DNA of 64,000 nt from Sphingomonas echinoides (GCF_029623395.1 NZ_JAPYKK010000007.1:62001-126000); one strand, 5' to 3'. Positions 53,965 through 63,308 are shown, counted from the stretch's first letter. The notes: generated by a model not told the origin, from the letters alone. A program made the numbers and translations.

Positions 53965-54939
53965 CTACCCCGGGATCTGCTGCGAGATGCAGTGGAAGCT
54001 GCCGCCCCCGGTCAGGATCGCATCCGCGCGCAAGCCGACAACCTCGCGCCCCGGGAACAGTGCCTGAAGCGCCGCCACCGCCGCCGCATCGTTCGGCGCA
54101 CCGTACAGCGGCACCACCACCGCGGCATTGCCGATGTAGAAGTTCATGTAGCTTGCCGGCACGATCTCATCGTCGCGCAGCACCCGTCCGGGCGACGGAA
54201 TGCGCACGACCGAGATCCCCGGCATTGCAGCCGCCGCCGCTGCCGCCTGTTGATATACCTGCCAGTTGGGGTCGTTCTCCGCCGCCTCCGGGATGGCGAG
54301 GATGCCCGGCGCGACGAAGCGCGCCAGATTGTCGACATGGCCGTCGGTATGATCGTGCATAAGTCCGTCGCCCAGCCACAGGATGTGCGCGAACCCGAGG
54401 TCGTTGCACAGCCGCTGTTCGATCTGCGTCTTGCTCAGGGCAGGATTGCGGTTGGGGTTGAGCAGGCATTGCTCGGTCGTGACGACGAGGCCGGTGCCGT
54501 CTCCGTCGATCGCACCCCCCTCGAGGATCCAGTCGCAGCGCTCGACCGCAAGCTTGCGATCCGTCGCAAGCCGCATGCCGATGTCGCTGTCGCCCGGCAG
54601 GTCATACTTACCGCCCCAGCCGTTGAAGCCGAAGTCGCGCGCGCTACCGTCCGACAGCAGGATCGGCGCGGTATCGCGCAGCCAGATGTCGCCGAACGAT
54701 TCGACCACGATCTCCGCGAAATCGCCCGCCATCGCCTGCGCGGCGGTCGCGGCTTCGTCGTCCGCGGCAACGAGCAGCACGCGCTCGCCCCGCCCCTCGG
54801 CATGAACCGCGCGCGCGAATGCGACCACTTCAGTCCGCGCGGGCTCGAGGTCTTCAACCCACAGCTCGGGGTGGCTCGGGAAGCCGATCCACACGGCGGC
54901 GTGCGGGGCCCATTCGGCGGGCGGGACTAGGCGTGTCAT
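53965..54939 (-). CDS. aguA: Agmatine deiminase
   Basis: A 324-residue guanidino-modifying enzyme hydrolysing agmatine to N-carbamoylputrescine and ammonia. The N-terminal PPAEWAPHAAVWIGFPSHPE is diagnostic. FGDIWLRDTAPI and LEGGAIDGDGTG hold substrate-binding acidic residues, HDHTDGHVDNLARF carries the catalytic His, and the nucleophilic Cys is in GGSFHCISQQIPG at the C-terminus. With AguB it completes the agmatine-to-putrescine route. Confidence 0.94.
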   Translation of the reverse strand: MTRLVPPAEWAPHAAVWIGFPSHPELWVEDLEPARTEVVAFARAVHAEGRGERVLLVAADDEAATAAQAMAGDFAEIVVESFGDIWLRDTAPILLSDGSARDFGFNGWGGKYDLPGDSDIGMRLATDRKLAVERCDWILEGGAIDGDGTGLVVTTEQCLLNPNRNPALSKTQIEQRLCNDLGFAHILWLGDGLMHDHTDGHVDNLARFVAPGILAIPEAAENDPNWQVYQQAAAAAAAMPGISVVRIPSPGRVLRDDEIVPASYMNFYIGNAAVVVPLYGAPNDAAAVAALQALFPGREVVGLRADAILTGGGSFHCISQQIPG

Positions 54940-54957
54940 GCGTGCTCGATCCTGTGT

Positions 54958-56628
54958 TTACTTGCCCGCGCGGCTCTTGTCGCGAATCGCACGGAATTCG
55001 GCGGTGCTGTACCAGTTCGGCCAGCGCGTCCCATCCGCCAATGCACGGCCCAAACCGTAATACAGCGTCAGATCCTCGACCGCCCCCGACCAGTCCCACG
55101 CCGCATTATATTCGTCCTGCGGCTTGTGATAGCGATGCACGATATAGTCCTCGGTCGCCGCATGACCAGCCGCGGTCCCGCCAACGCGCAAATCCTCGCC
55201 CGATTCGCCGTAGAACATCGGCACGCCGGCCCGCGCGAACGCGAAATGGTCCGAGCGGAAATAGCTGCCGCGCTCGGGGTTGGGCTCAGGCTTCACGACC
55301 CGGTCCTGCGCAGTGACGAGCGTCTTCATCATGTCCTCGAGCTCGGACTTGCCCGCGCCCGTCACGACGAAGTCCTTCGCGCGACCGACGACGTTCAATC
55401 CATCCATGTTCACGCCCCCGACGGTCTGCGCCATCGGGTAGATCGGATGTTCGGCATAATAACGCGCGCCGAGTAGCCCGCATTCCTCGCACGTCACCGC
55501 AAGGAACACTTCGGACCGCCGTGCGGGGCCTGCCTTGATGTTTGCTTCGGCCAACGCGACCAGCCCGGCGACCCCGCTGGCGTTATCCAGCGCGCCATTG
55601 CAGATATCGTCGCCATCGACCGGATCGCACCGCCCGAGATGGTCCCAATGCGCGGTGTAGAAGACATATTCGCTCGGCGCGCCGCCTTGCCCCTTGGGCT
55701 TGCCGGGCAGGATGCCGACGACGTTCCTGGACGCCTGCCGCTTGATCGTGTTGTCGAACGACGCCGACGCGGTCACGCCCAGCGGCACCGCCTTGAACCC
55801 CTTAACCTTGGCCGCTTTGTTGAGCGCATCAAAATCCTGCCCCGCGCTCGCGAACAACGCGCGCGCCTTGTCGAGCTGGATCCAGCCGATCGCTTGGCTC
55901 TGGTCGGCATGGTCGCCCTTCTCGTCGAGCTCGAGCTGCGGCCCGGTCCAGCTCGACTGGACGACGCCCCAGCCATAGGCCGCAGGCGCGGTCTCGTGGA
56001 CGATCAGCGCGCCCGCAGCACCATGCCGCGCGGCTTCCTCGAACTTGTAGGTCCAGCGCCCGTAATAGGTCATTGCGCGGCCTTCGAACGGTCCGGTGTT
56101 GGTCGGGGTCTGCCAGTCGGGATCGTTGACGAGGATGACGACGGTCTTGCCGCGCACGTCGACGCCCGCATAATCGTCCCACCCGCGCTCTGGCGCGGTG
56201 ATGCCGTAGCCGACGAACACGACCGGGCTGTCCTTCAGGACGATCTTCGGCGTGACGCGGTAGGTCGCGAGCACCATGTCGCTGCGATAGGCGACGCTGA
56301 CCGGGGTCTTGCCGCCCTTGAACGTCATCGGCGTGACGTTGGTCGCGGTCAGCTCGACCAGCGGCACGTCCTGGAACCACTTGCCGTTGTTGCCGGGCTT
56401 GAGCCCAGCCGCCTTGAAGCGTTCGACGATATAGTCAGTCGCCTTGGTCTCGCCCGGCGTGGTCGGCTTGCGGCCCTCGAACGCGTCGGAGGACAGCGTC
56501 TTGGTCACGTCCTTGAGCGTCTCGACCGAAATCGCGGGTGCGGGCTTGGTCGTCTGGGCGGCAAGCTGTTGCGGCAGCAACACCAACATAACGCCAAATC
56601 CAAGTGTTTCGAAGCTCTTCACCGGCAC
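54958..56628 (-). CDS. M28-family zinc aminopeptidase, exported
   Basis: A 556-residue peptidase. A signal peptide of about 22 residues (FETLGFGVMLVLLPQQLAA) is followed by a region with an inserted PA-type domain (VVFVGYGITAPERGWDDYAG to VVILVNDPDW), then the catalytic M28 domain. Zinc ligands are visible in YTAHWDHLGRCD, NGALDNASGVAGL, TCEECGLLGARYY, VNMDGLN and IVHRYHKPQDEY. The start is GTG at 56628 with AGGGGG upstream, or a second GTG at 56622. It is divergent from the S9 peptidase gene across 120 nt, so both may respond to peptide supply. Confidence 0.9.
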   Translation of the reverse strand: MPVKSFETLGFGVMLVLLPQQLAAQTTKPAPAISVETLKDVTKTLSSDAFEGRKPTTPGETKATDYIVERFKAAGLKPGNNGKWFQDVPLVELTATNVTPMTFKGGKTPVSVAYRSDMVLATYRVTPKIVLKDSPVVFVGYGITAPERGWDDYAGVDVRGKTVVILVNDPDWQTPTNTGPFEGRAMTYYGRWTYKFEEAARHGAAGALIVHETAPAAYGWGVVQSSWTGPQLELDEKGDHADQSQAIGWIQLDKARALFASAGQDFDALNKAAKVKGFKAVPLGVTASASFDNTIKRQASRNVVGILPGKPKGQGGAPSEYVFYTAHWDHLGRCDPVDGDDICNGALDNASGVAGLVALAEANIKAGPARRSEVFLAVTCEECGLLGARYYAEHPIYPMAQTVGGVNMDGLNVVGRAKDFVVTGAGKSELEDMMKTLVTAQDRVVKPEPNPERGSYFRSDHFAFARAGVPMFYGESGEDLRVGGTAAGHAATEDYIVHRYHKPQDEYNAAWDWSGAVEDLTLYYGLGRALADGTRWPNWYSTAEFRAIRDKSRAGK

Positions 56629-56748
56629 GTCACCCCCTGTTGCTTGATCGCCGTTCTGACAGCCTCCCGTGCCGGGCGCAACACGACCGGCAGGCGGGTT
56701 GGCGGACCGAAATTGCCTGCTATTGTCCGCCGCGGGGGAGATGTAGGG

Positions 56749-58725
56749 ATGCATAAATACTTTATCGCGGCAACGTTGCTGGCGTCTGCCACAACGCCGC
56801 TGCAGGCCGCGAGCGAGGCGGCAAAGAAATTTGGGGCGCGCGACGAAATCCAGCAAATCAGCCTGTCGCCCGATGGGAAGCGCTTCGTCGCGGTCGTAGC
56901 GGACGCCGGGCGCGGCTATCGCGCGATGGTGTTCACGATCGTAGCAGAGACGCCGCCAGTCACCGTGCTCGCGTCAAACGGGGACAAGGAACATCTCGAT
57001 TACTGCCAATGGTCCGATAACAGCCGGCTGATCTGCGGATTCAGCGTCATCACGGGAGGCGTGCGGGACATGCTCGGCTTCAACCGCATCGTGACGCTCG
57101 GCGCGGACGGCAAGGATCTCAAGCTGCTGAGCGCGCGGACGAGTATGGATGCGTCCGGCCCCATGCAGAATGGCGGCCGCATCATCGACTGGCAGGGCAA
57201 TGCGGAGGGCAGCACCGTGTTGATGACGCGTCAGTTCCTTGCGACAACCAGCACCGGAGCGCTCCTTGCAGTGGAAAACCCGGGCATGGGCGTCGAACAG
57301 GTCGACCCTGTCACACTCCGACGGCAGACGGTCGAGAAACCACGATCCACCGCGCGCGAATACATCGCCGATGGCCAGGGGCACGTCCGCATCATGGGCC
57401 TGCAGCCGACCACAGGAGAAGGGTACAGCGGCACAAGGACGCTCTACCAATATCGCAAGCCCGGCGTCAGCACCTGGCTTCCGCTCAGCACCGTCACGCG
57501 CGACTCACAAAGTGGGCGAGGGTTCGATCCCTATGCGGTCGATCCGGCGCTCAACGTCACGTACGGTTTTGATGTGCAGGACGGACGCAGGGCGCTGTTC
57601 AAGATCGCACTGGATGGCAGCCTCAAACGCGATCTGGTGTTCGCGCGACCCGACGTCGATGTCGACGGGCTGATTCAGGTCGGACGGCAGCACCGCGTCG
57701 TTGGCGCTACCTATGCCACCGATAAGCGGCAGGTCGAATTCTTTGATCCGGAATTGAAGAAGCTCGGCGCAAGTCTCGCCAAGGCGCTCCCCAAGACGCC
57801 GCTCGTCCGCTTCGTCGATGCAAGCGCGGACGAATCGAAGCTGCTGCTGTGGACCGGCAGCGATATCGACTCCGGCGGCTATGCCCTGTTCGACAAGAAG
57901 ACGCGGCGTCTGGACGGGCTGCTCCGCTCGCGTCCGCCGCTTGACGGCGTCACGCTCGCGCCGGTCAAGGCGATCACCTTCCCTGCAGCGGACGGCACGC
58001 CGATCCCCGCCTATCTCACACTGCCGGTCGGCAGCACCGGGAAGAACATCCCCGCGATCGTCATGCCGCACGGCGGTCCGAGCGCGCGCGACGAATGGGG
58101 GTTCGACTGGCTCGCACAATTCTTCGCCGCGCGTGGCTACGCGGTGCTCCAACCCAATTACCGGGGGTCGGCGGGGTATGGCGACAGCTGGTTCAGCGAG
58201 AACGGCTTCAAAGCGTGGCGGACCGCGATCGGCGACGTCAACGACGGTGGGCGCTGGCTGGTCAAGGAAGGGGTCGCCGCCCCGTCGACGCTCGCGATCG
58301 TCGGCTGGTCCTACGGAGGCTATGCCGCGTTGCAGTCGGCGGTGCTCGACCCGACGCTGTTCAAGGCGATCGTCGCGATCGCGCCGGTGACCGATCTCGA
58401 CACGTTGCGGCACGAGCATGACACGTACATGGACTATAATCTGGTCGACGCCTTCATTGGCAAGGGGCCGCATGTCCGCCAGGGGTCGCCCGCGCAGAAC
58501 GCCGACAAGATCACCGTGCCCGTGCTCATGTTCCACGGCGACCTCGACCAGAATGTCGGCATCGGTGAATCCCGCCTGATGGCGAACCGGTTGCGCGCGG
58601 CGGGGAAGAAAGTCGAACTGGTGGAATTCAAGGGGCTCGCGCATTCGCTCGACGATAGCGAAGCCCGGACGACGCTGCTCGACCGCAGCGACATGTTCCT
58701 GCGCGCAACGATGGGGATCCAGTAG
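56749..58725 (+). CDS. S9-family prolyl oligopeptidase-like peptidase, exported
   Basis: A 658-residue peptidase. A signal peptide covers about residues 1-20 (FIAATLLASATTPLQA). A beta-propeller-like N-terminal domain follows to about residue 400, then an alpha/beta hydrolase domain. The catalytic Ser is in IVGWSYGGYAALQSA, Asp in FHGDLDQNVGI, and His in FKGLAHSLDD; the oxyanion loop is PHGGPSARDEWGFD. The ATG at 56749 follows GGGGGAG. The same frame happens to stay open for over 1 kb upstream, but that stretch is antisense to the M28 gene and is not coding. Confidence 0.92.
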   Translation: MHKYFIAATLLASATTPLQAASEAAKKFGARDEIQQISLSPDGKRFVAVVADAGRGYRAMVFTIVAETPPVTVLASNGDKEHLDYCQWSDNSRLICGFSVITGGVRDMLGFNRIVTLGADGKDLKLLSARTSMDASGPMQNGGRIIDWQGNAEGSTVLMTRQFLATTSTGALLAVENPGMGVEQVDPVTLRRQTVEKPRSTAREYIADGQGHVRIMGLQPTTGEGYSGTRTLYQYRKPGVSTWLPLSTVTRDSQSGRGFDPYAVDPALNVTYGFDVQDGRRALFKIALDGSLKRDLVFARPDVDVDGLIQVGRQHRVVGATYATDKRQVEFFDPELKKLGASLAKALPKTPLVRFVDASADESKLLLWTGSDIDSGGYALFDKKTRRLDGLLRSRPPLDGVTLAPVKAITFPAADGTPIPAYLTLPVGSTGKNIPAIVMPHGGPSARDEWGFDWLAQFFAARGYAVLQPNYRGSAGYGDSWFSENGFKAWRTAIGDVNDGGRWLVKEGVAAPSTLAIVGWSYGGYAALQSAVLDPTLFKAIVAIAPVTDLDTLRHEHDTYMDYNLVDAFIGKGPHVRQGSPAQNADKITVPVLMFHGDLDQNVGIGESRLMANRLRAAGKKVELVEFKGLAHSLDDSEARTTLLDRSDMFLRATMGIQ

Positions 58726-58757
58726 CGGGTCTTGTCCTAGCTACCCCCACCCCCACT

Positions 58758-58846
58758 CCGTTCGGGCTGAGCGCAGTCGAAGCCTCCTCTCCACGAACCT
58801 TAGCCTGTCTTGCGGGCGACCCTTCGACTGCGCTCTGGGCGAACGG
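58758..58846. repeat. Palindromic repeat of the CCGTTCG family
   Basis: Left arm CCGTTCGGGCTGAGCGCAGT (from 58758) and right arm CCCTTCGACTGCGCTCTGGG (ending GCGAACGG at 58846). It lies between the S9 peptidase stop and the rpsD terminator. Confidence 0.8.
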
Positions 58847-58871
58847 GGAGGGGGAAAGGAAGCGCAACGAA

Positions 58872-58900
58872 AAAGGGCGGCCCCAGCGGGACCGCCCTTT
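58872..58900 (-). terminator. Rho-independent terminator of rpsD
   Basis: Stem AAAGGGCGG/CCGCCCTTT plus an inner CCC/GGG with one mismatch and a 3-nt loop. On the minus strand it is followed by a run of Ts, and it lies 22 nt after the rpsD stop. This is the clearest intrinsic terminator in the window. Confidence 0.9.
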
Positions 58901-58921
58901 CCGTCGCCACAGATCAGAAGA

Positions 58922-59536
58922 TCAGCGCGAGTAGAATTCGACCACCAGGTTCGGTTCCATCTTCACCGGGTATGGCACTTCGTCGAGCGACGGAACGCGC
59001 GTGAAGGTGACCTTGGCCGCGCCGTCCGGTGCGACGTAATCGGGGATGTCGCGCTCGGCGAGCTGCTGCGCTTCGAGCACCAGCGCCATTTCCTTGGCCT
59101 TGTCGCCCAGCGTGATCTCGTCACCCACGAAGCAGCGACGCGATGCGATGTTGCACTTCACGCCGTTGACGCGGACGTGGCCGTGAGAAACGAGCTGACG
59201 TGCCGCCCAGACGGTCGGTGCGAACTTCGCGCGATACACGATCATGTCGAGACGCTGCTCGAGCAGGCCGATCAGGTTCTGGCCGGTGTCGCCCTTCATG
59301 CGGGCTGCTTCGGTGTAGCAGGCGCGGAACTGCTTCTCGGTCACGTCGCCATAATAGCCCTTGAGCTTCTGCTTGGCGCGGAGCTGGATACCGAAGTCGG
59401 AGACCTTGCCCTTGCGGCGCTGGCCGTGCTGGCCGGGGCCGTATTCGCGCTTGTTGACGGGCGACTTGGGACGACCCCAGATGTTCTCGCCCATCCGGCG
59501 ATCGAGCTTGTACTTTGCGCTGCTACGCTTCGACAT
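58922..59536 (-). CDS. rpsD: 30S ribosomal protein S4
   Basis: A 204-residue primary 16S rRNA-binding protein needed early in 30S assembly. The N-terminus [20 protein letters not shown] and [20 protein letters not shown] are typical. An S4 RNA-binding domain is near residues 95-150 ([40 protein letters not shown]). It is encoded alone with its own terminator. Confidence 0.97.
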   Translation of the reverse strand: MSKRSSAKYKLDRRMGENIWGRPKSPVNKREYGPGQHGQRRKGKVSDFGIQLRAKQKLKGYYGDVTEKQFRACYTEAARMKGDTGQNLIGLLEQRLDMIVYRAKFAPTVWAARQLVSHGHVRVNGVKCNIASRRCFVGDEITLGDKAKEMALVLEAQQLAERDIPDYVAPDGAAKVTFTRVPSLDEVPYPVKMEPNLVVEFYSR

Positions 59537-59760
59537 GATGAATTCCTTGCAAGTGCCAATAACAAGACCAACGCCGCGGGGTACGCTTTGCTGATCGATA
59601 CCCGGTCATCGCTCCGCCTGACCCGAGGGTCTGGTCGGGGCCACCGCTTCACCGGGGTGCGGGGCCTTTTGCGAGGTCGGGCGGTTAGCCGGGGATCGCG
59701 CAGGAGTCAAGGTGGCCCGAGTCGCTGGACACGTTGCGCGGACCGCGCCAAGGGCTTGGT

Positions 59761-60066
59761 ATGACCGATCCGATCCTCCCCGGCCCCGACTGCACGACGA
59801 TGATCGAGGTGCGTGCAGGCGTCGACTCGCTCGACCGCGAGCTCGTGGCGCTGCTTGCGCGGCGCTTCGCTTATATGGACGCCGCCGCCCGCATCAAACC
59901 CGAACGCGGCGCGGTGCGCGACGAGGCGCGCAAGGCGCAGGTCATTGCCAACGCCTGCGCCGAAGCGCGTGCGGCAGGCGTGCCCGAGGCGGTCGTAGCG
60001 GATTTGTGGGAGCGGCTGGTGGAAGCGTCGATCGCGTACGAACTGGCGGCCTTCGATCGGCGCTGA
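59761..60066 (+). CDS. Chorismate mutase (AroQ type)
   Basis: A 101-residue all-helical chorismate mutase, making prephenate for phenylalanine and tyrosine. The AroQ pattern is visible: IEVRAGVDSLDRELVALLAR, RFAYMDAAARIKP with the catalytic Lys, VRDEARKAQVI, and WERLVEASIAYE. The ATG at 59761 gives MTDPILPGPDC. Isochorismate-pyruvate lyases share this fold, so that alternative remains. It is divergent from rpsD. Confidence 0.88.
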   Translation: MTDPILPGPDCTTMIEVRAGVDSLDRELVALLARRFAYMDAAARIKPERGAVRDEARKAQVIANACAEARAAGVPEAVVADLWERLVEASIAYELAAFDRR

Positions 60067-60116
60067 GCGCGGCAATAGACATCCGCGCGCAGCGCAAAAC
60101 ACCCTTCCACCCTTGC

Positions 60117-60211
60117 TTAGCGCCTTTGCGCCTTTGCGCCTTTGCGAGATCAAACTCTTCTTCTCGAACGCCCGAGAAGAGATACTCTCGCAAAGGCGCA
60201 AAGGCGCTAAG
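60117..60211. repeat. Palindromic repeat with GCCTTTGC tandem heptamers
   Basis: Left arm from 60117 reads TTAGCGCCTTTGCGCCTTTG, with three tandem CGCCTTTG units. Right arm to 60211 reads CTCGCAAAGGCGCAAAGGCG CTAAG in inverse orientation. The loop contains a small CTTCTTCTCG..CGAGAAGAG hairpin. It separates the convergent chorismate mutase and RNA methyltransferase genes and may terminate both. It is a different sequence family from the CCGTTCG palindromes. Confidence 0.8.
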
Positions 60212-60255
60212 AAGAAGTCTCTTTGCCGGGACGAGCCCGGGACGACGGCCTTCGC

Positions 60256-61410
60256 TTACGTCCGCGGCTTTTTCCCGGCGAGCGAACTGAGCACCCCCCG
60301 CATCGTCCGCACTTCCTGCGTCGACCAGCCGGGCTTGGTGAGCAACGTCCGCAAGGTCCGCCGCGTCACCGGCGTGCGCGCCGGCGGGAAGAAGAAGTCG
60401 CTTTCCTCGAGCATCGCATCGAGCTGCGCGATCATCCCGTCGAGCTCCTCCTGCGGTGCCGGGAGCGGCATGTCGACTTCGGGCGGGCTCGCGAGCGCGA
60501 CGCCCTTGGACCATTCGTAGGCGACCAGGATCACCGCCTGCGCGAGGTTGAGCGAGCCGAACTCGGGATTGATCGGCACGGTAATGATGCTCCGCGCGAC
60601 CGCGACATCGTCGGTCTCGAGCCCGGACCGCTCAGGCCCGAACAGGATCGCGGAGCGCCCTGCAGTGGCGTGGATCGCCTGCGCGGCGGCTTCGGGGGTA
60701 ACGACAGGCTTGGTCACGCCGCGTTTGCGCACGGTGGTCGCATACACGTGCGCGCAATCCGCAATCGCGTCGGCGACCGTCTCGAACACCTTCGCCTGTT
60801 CGAGCACGATATCCGCGCCCGACGCGGCGGGGCCTGCGCTCGGGTTGGGCCAGCCGTCGCGTGGGGACACGAGCCGCATCTCGGTCAGCCCGAAATTGAG
60901 CATCGCGCGTGCCGCCTTGCCGATGTTCTCGCCGAGTTGGGGGCGAACGAGGACAAGGACGGGGGGTGGGGCGAGCGCGGTTTTGGGCGTTCCGCCTGGG
61001 GCGGTGCTTCGACTTCGCTCAGCACGAACGGATGGAGGAGTGTCCAACGGAACGGCGTCCACCTGTTCATCCGTTTTCGTTACGCTCTCCACTTCTTCCG
61101 TTCGCCCTGAGCGAAGTCGAAGGGCCCTCTCCGTGGGCGGTATCGCGGCCTCGTGCAGCGCCTGCCAGTCCGAACGCATCAGAGCTTCCTTCTTGGCGCG
61201 GGTCCAGCCCTTGATCTGGCGCTCCGCTTCAAGCGCCTCGATCCGCGACGGGCAATCCTGTGACCACGCTAGTGTTACGGGTCGCCGGTCATGCGTATAG
61301 CCCTCTATCGCGCCCGCATTGTGTTGCCCGATGCGCTGCTCGAGATTGTCGGTATGACCGGTGTAGTAGCTGCCATCGGCGCAGCGCAGTATGTAGACCC
61401 AGAAGCTCAT
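60256..61410 (-). CDS. GIY-YIG nuclease domain fused to TrmJ-like RNA methyltransferase
   Basis: One open frame of 384 residues. Residues 1-92 are a GIY-YIG (UPF0213-like) domain: FWVYILRCADGSYYTGHTDN, then QIKGWTRAKKEALM. Residues about 95-136 are translation of a palindromic intergenic repeat (RALRLRSGRTEEVES ... PSVRAERSRSTA). From about residue 148 a SpoU/TrmJ methyltransferase follows: VLVLVRPQLGENIGKAARAM, ILFGPERSGLETDDVAVA, and INPEFGSLNLAQAVILVAYE of the knot. TrmJ would 2'-O-methylate tRNA position 32. No ATG/GTG/TTG occurs just before the TrmJ domain; the nearest is a TTG inside the repeat. Two separate ancestral genes are likely. Confidence 0.8.
   Translation of the reverse strand: MSFWVYILRCADGSYYTGHTDNLEQRIGQHNAGAIEGYTHDRRPVTLAWSQDCPSRIEALEAERQIKGWTRAKKEALMRSDWQALHEAAIPPTERALRLRSGRTEEVESVTKTDEQVDAVPLDTPPSVRAERSRSTAPGGTPKTALAPPPVLVLVRPQLGENIGKAARAMLNFGLTEMRLVSPRDGWPNPSAGPAASGADIVLEQAKVFETVADAIADCAHVYATTVRKRGVTKPVVTPEAAAQAIHATAGRSAILFGPERSGLETDDVAVARSIITVPINPEFGSLNLAQAVILVAYEWSKGVALASPPEVDMPLPAPQEELDGMIAQLDAMLEESDFFFPPARTPVTRRTLRTLLTKPGWSTQEVRTMRGVLSSLAGKKPRT
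61005..61126. repeat. Palindromic repeat of the CCGTTCG family inside a coding frame
   Basis: Arms TGCTTCGACTTCGCTCAGCA (61005 on) and CCGTTCGCCCTGAGCGAAGT (61098 on) are in inverse orientation relative to the other copies, with about 66 nt between. It lies wholly within the GIY-YIG/TrmJ open frame and encodes its linker. Confidence 0.8.
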
Positions 61411-61424
61411 TGCGCAGCCCTATC

Positions 61425-61472
61425 CCTCGATACGCCATCTCGACAAGCTCGATGGCTACTCGGGACGAACGG
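61425..61472. repeat. Short palindromic repeat CTCGATACGCCATCTCGACAAG type
   Basis: CCATCTCGACAAGCTCGATGG with flanks CTCGATACG and CGGGACGAACGG. It lies in the 110-nt gap between nrdR and the GIY-YIG/TrmJ gene and resembles a truncated relative of the CCGTTCG elements. Confidence 0.6.
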
Positions 61473-61520
61473 AGGTGTGTGAAACGAGGGGGGGGGGAAC
61501 CAGAGGCAAACGCTCCGCTC

Positions 61521-61991
61521 CTACCCCTTCCCCACCTCGCTCACAGTCCCCGCAAACTCCTCGAAGTCGCGAGCCTCACGGAAGTCCTTGTAGACGCTCG
61601 CAAACCGGATGTAGGCGACCGAATCGAGCCCCTTCAGCCCCTCCATCACCATCTCCCCGATCCGGCCCGAGCGCACTTCGTTCTCACCCAGCGTCTCCAG
61701 TTGGCGCTGGATCCCGGACACCAGCTTCTCCAGCTGCACCGCCTCGATCGGGCGCTTGCGCGCCGCGATCGAGACCGAGCGCAGCAGCTTCTCGCGGTCG
61801 AACGGCTCGCGCTTCAAACCGGCGCCCTCGCTCTTCACCACGGTCAGCTCGCGCAACTGTATTCGCTCGAACGTGGTGAAGCGCGCGCCGCAGCCCTCGC
61901 ATTGCCGCCGCCGCCGGATCGCGCCTGCATCCTCGGTCGGACGCGAATCCTTTACCTGACTGTCTTCATGGCCGCAGAAGGGACAGCGCAA
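61521..61991 (-). CDS. nrdR: Transcriptional repressor NrdR
   Basis: A 156-residue repressor of ribonucleotide reductase genes. A zinc ribbon ([17 protein letters not shown] and [19 protein letters not shown], with Cys 3, 6, 31 and 34) binds NrdR boxes, followed by an ATP-cone domain ([20 protein letters not shown]) that senses ATP/dATP. The start is TTG at 61991, directly after the glyA TGA, so it is coupled to glyA. Length and motifs are standard. Confidence 0.95.
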   Translation of the reverse strand: MRCPFCGHEDSQVKDSRPTEDAGAIRRRRQCEGCGARFTTFERIQLRELTVVKSEGAGLKREPFDREKLLRSVSIAARKRPIEAVQLEKLVSGIQRQLETLGENEVRSGRIGEMVMEGLKGLDSVAYIRFASVYKDFREARDFEEFAGTVSEVGKG

Positions 61992-63308
61992 TCACAGACC
62001 CTCGGGATAGATCGGGAAGCGGGCGCACAAGGTGCGGACACGCTCGCGGACATTGGCCTCGACCTTCGGGTCGCCCTGCTCGCCATGCTCGCGCAAGCCA
62101 CCAAGCACGTCGGCGATCATGTTGCCGATCTCGCGGAACTCCGCGGGGCCGAACCCGCGCGTCGTGCCGGCAGGCGAGCCGACGCGGATTCCGCTGGTCT
62201 TGGTCGGCGGAAGCGGATCGTTGGGGATGCCGTTCTTGTTGCAGGTGATGCCCGCGCGCTCGAGCGCCTCGTCGGCGTCCTTGCCGGTCACGCCCAGCGG
62301 GGTGAGATCGATCAGCGCGAGATGCGTGTCGGTGCCGCCCGAGACGACCTCCGCACCGCGCTCCTTGAGCGTGGCGGCGAGGACCTTGGCGTTCTCGATC
62401 ACCGCGGCGATGTAGCTCTTGTAGCCGGGCTGGAGCGCCTCGCCGAACGCAACTGCCTTGGCGGCAATGACGTGCATCAGCGGGCCACCCTGCAGCCCAG
62501 GGAACACCGCCGAGTTGAACTTTTTGCCGAGCGCCTCGTCATTGCTGAGGATCATCCCGCCGCGCGGACCGCGCAGCGTCTTGTGCGTGGTCGTGGTGAC
62601 GACATGCGCGTGCGGCAGCGGCGACGGATGCAGCCCGGCCGCGACCAGCCCCGAGAAATGCGCCATATCGACGAGAAAATACGCGCCGACCTCATCCGCG
62701 ATCGCGCGGAACTTGGCGAAATCGATCTGGCGCGGATAGGCCGAGCCGCCCGCAATGATCAGCTTAGGCTTGTGCTCGCGCGCCAGCGCCGCGACCTCGT
62801 CGAAGTCGATCAGGTGGCTGACCGGATCGACGCCATATTGCACCGCATTGAACCACTTGCCCGACATTGCAGCGCGCGCCCCGTGCGTCAGGTGCCCGCC
62901 TGCATCGAGGCTCATGCCAAGAATCGTCTCGCCCGGCTTGACCAACGCGAGCATCACCGCGCCGTTCGCCTGCGCGCCGGAGTGCGGCTGAACGTTGACA
63001 TAGGCGCAGCCGAACAGTGCCTTGGCGCGGTCGATCGCGAGCTGCTCGACCACGTCGGAGGGCGCGCAGCCCTGATAGTAGCGCTTACCCGGATAGCCCT
63101 CGGCATATTTGTTGGTGAACACTGATCCCTGCGCCTGCAACACCGCCTTGGAGACGATGTTCTCGCTCGCGATCAACTCGATCTGCGTCTGTTCGCGCGT
63201 CAGTTCCTGCGCGATCGCGCCGAAGACGGCGGCGTCGGCATCGGTCAGGCCCTGCGTAAAGAAGCCGTCGGGCTGGACGTCGTGAAGCTGGTTGGGGTTG
63301 GTGCTCAT
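61992..63308 (-). CDS. glyA: Serine hydroxymethyltransferase
   Basis: A 438-residue PLP enzyme converting serine and tetrahydrofolate to glycine and 5,10-methylene-tetrahydrofolate. Visible elements are [34 protein letters not shown], and the PLP Lys in [35 protein letters not shown] is the cofactor region. The ATG at 63308 overlaps the rpiB stop (ATGA); the next gene, nrdR, starts immediately after its stop. Confidence 0.96.
   Translation of the reverse strand: MSTNPNQLHDVQPDGFFTQGLTDADAAVFGAIAQELTREQTQIELIASENIVSKAVLQAQGSVFTNKYAEGYPGKRYYQGCAPSDVVEQLAIDRAKALFGCAYVNVQPHSGAQANGAVMLALVKPGETILGMSLDAGGHLTHGARAAMSGKWFNAVQYGVDPVSHLIDFDEVAALAREHKPKLIIAGGSAYPRQIDFAKFRAIADEVGAYFLVDMAHFSGLVAAGLHPSPLPHAHVVTTTTHKTLRGPRGGMILSNDEALGKKFNSAVFPGLQGGPLMHVIAAKAVAFGEALQPGYKSYIAAVIENAKVLAATLKERGAEVVSGGTDTHLALIDLTPLGVTGKDADEALERAGITCNKNGIPNDPLPPTKTSGIRVGSPAGTTRGFGPAEFREIGNMIADVLGGLREHGEQGDPKVEANVRERVRTLCARFPIYPEGL

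Noticed and set aside
55639-56748. A plus-strand frame open for about 370 codons upstream of the S9 peptidase
   Set aside because: It is antisense to the well-supported M28 peptidase gene and shows no family motifs; the signal peptide and ribosome-binding site at 56749 mark the true start.
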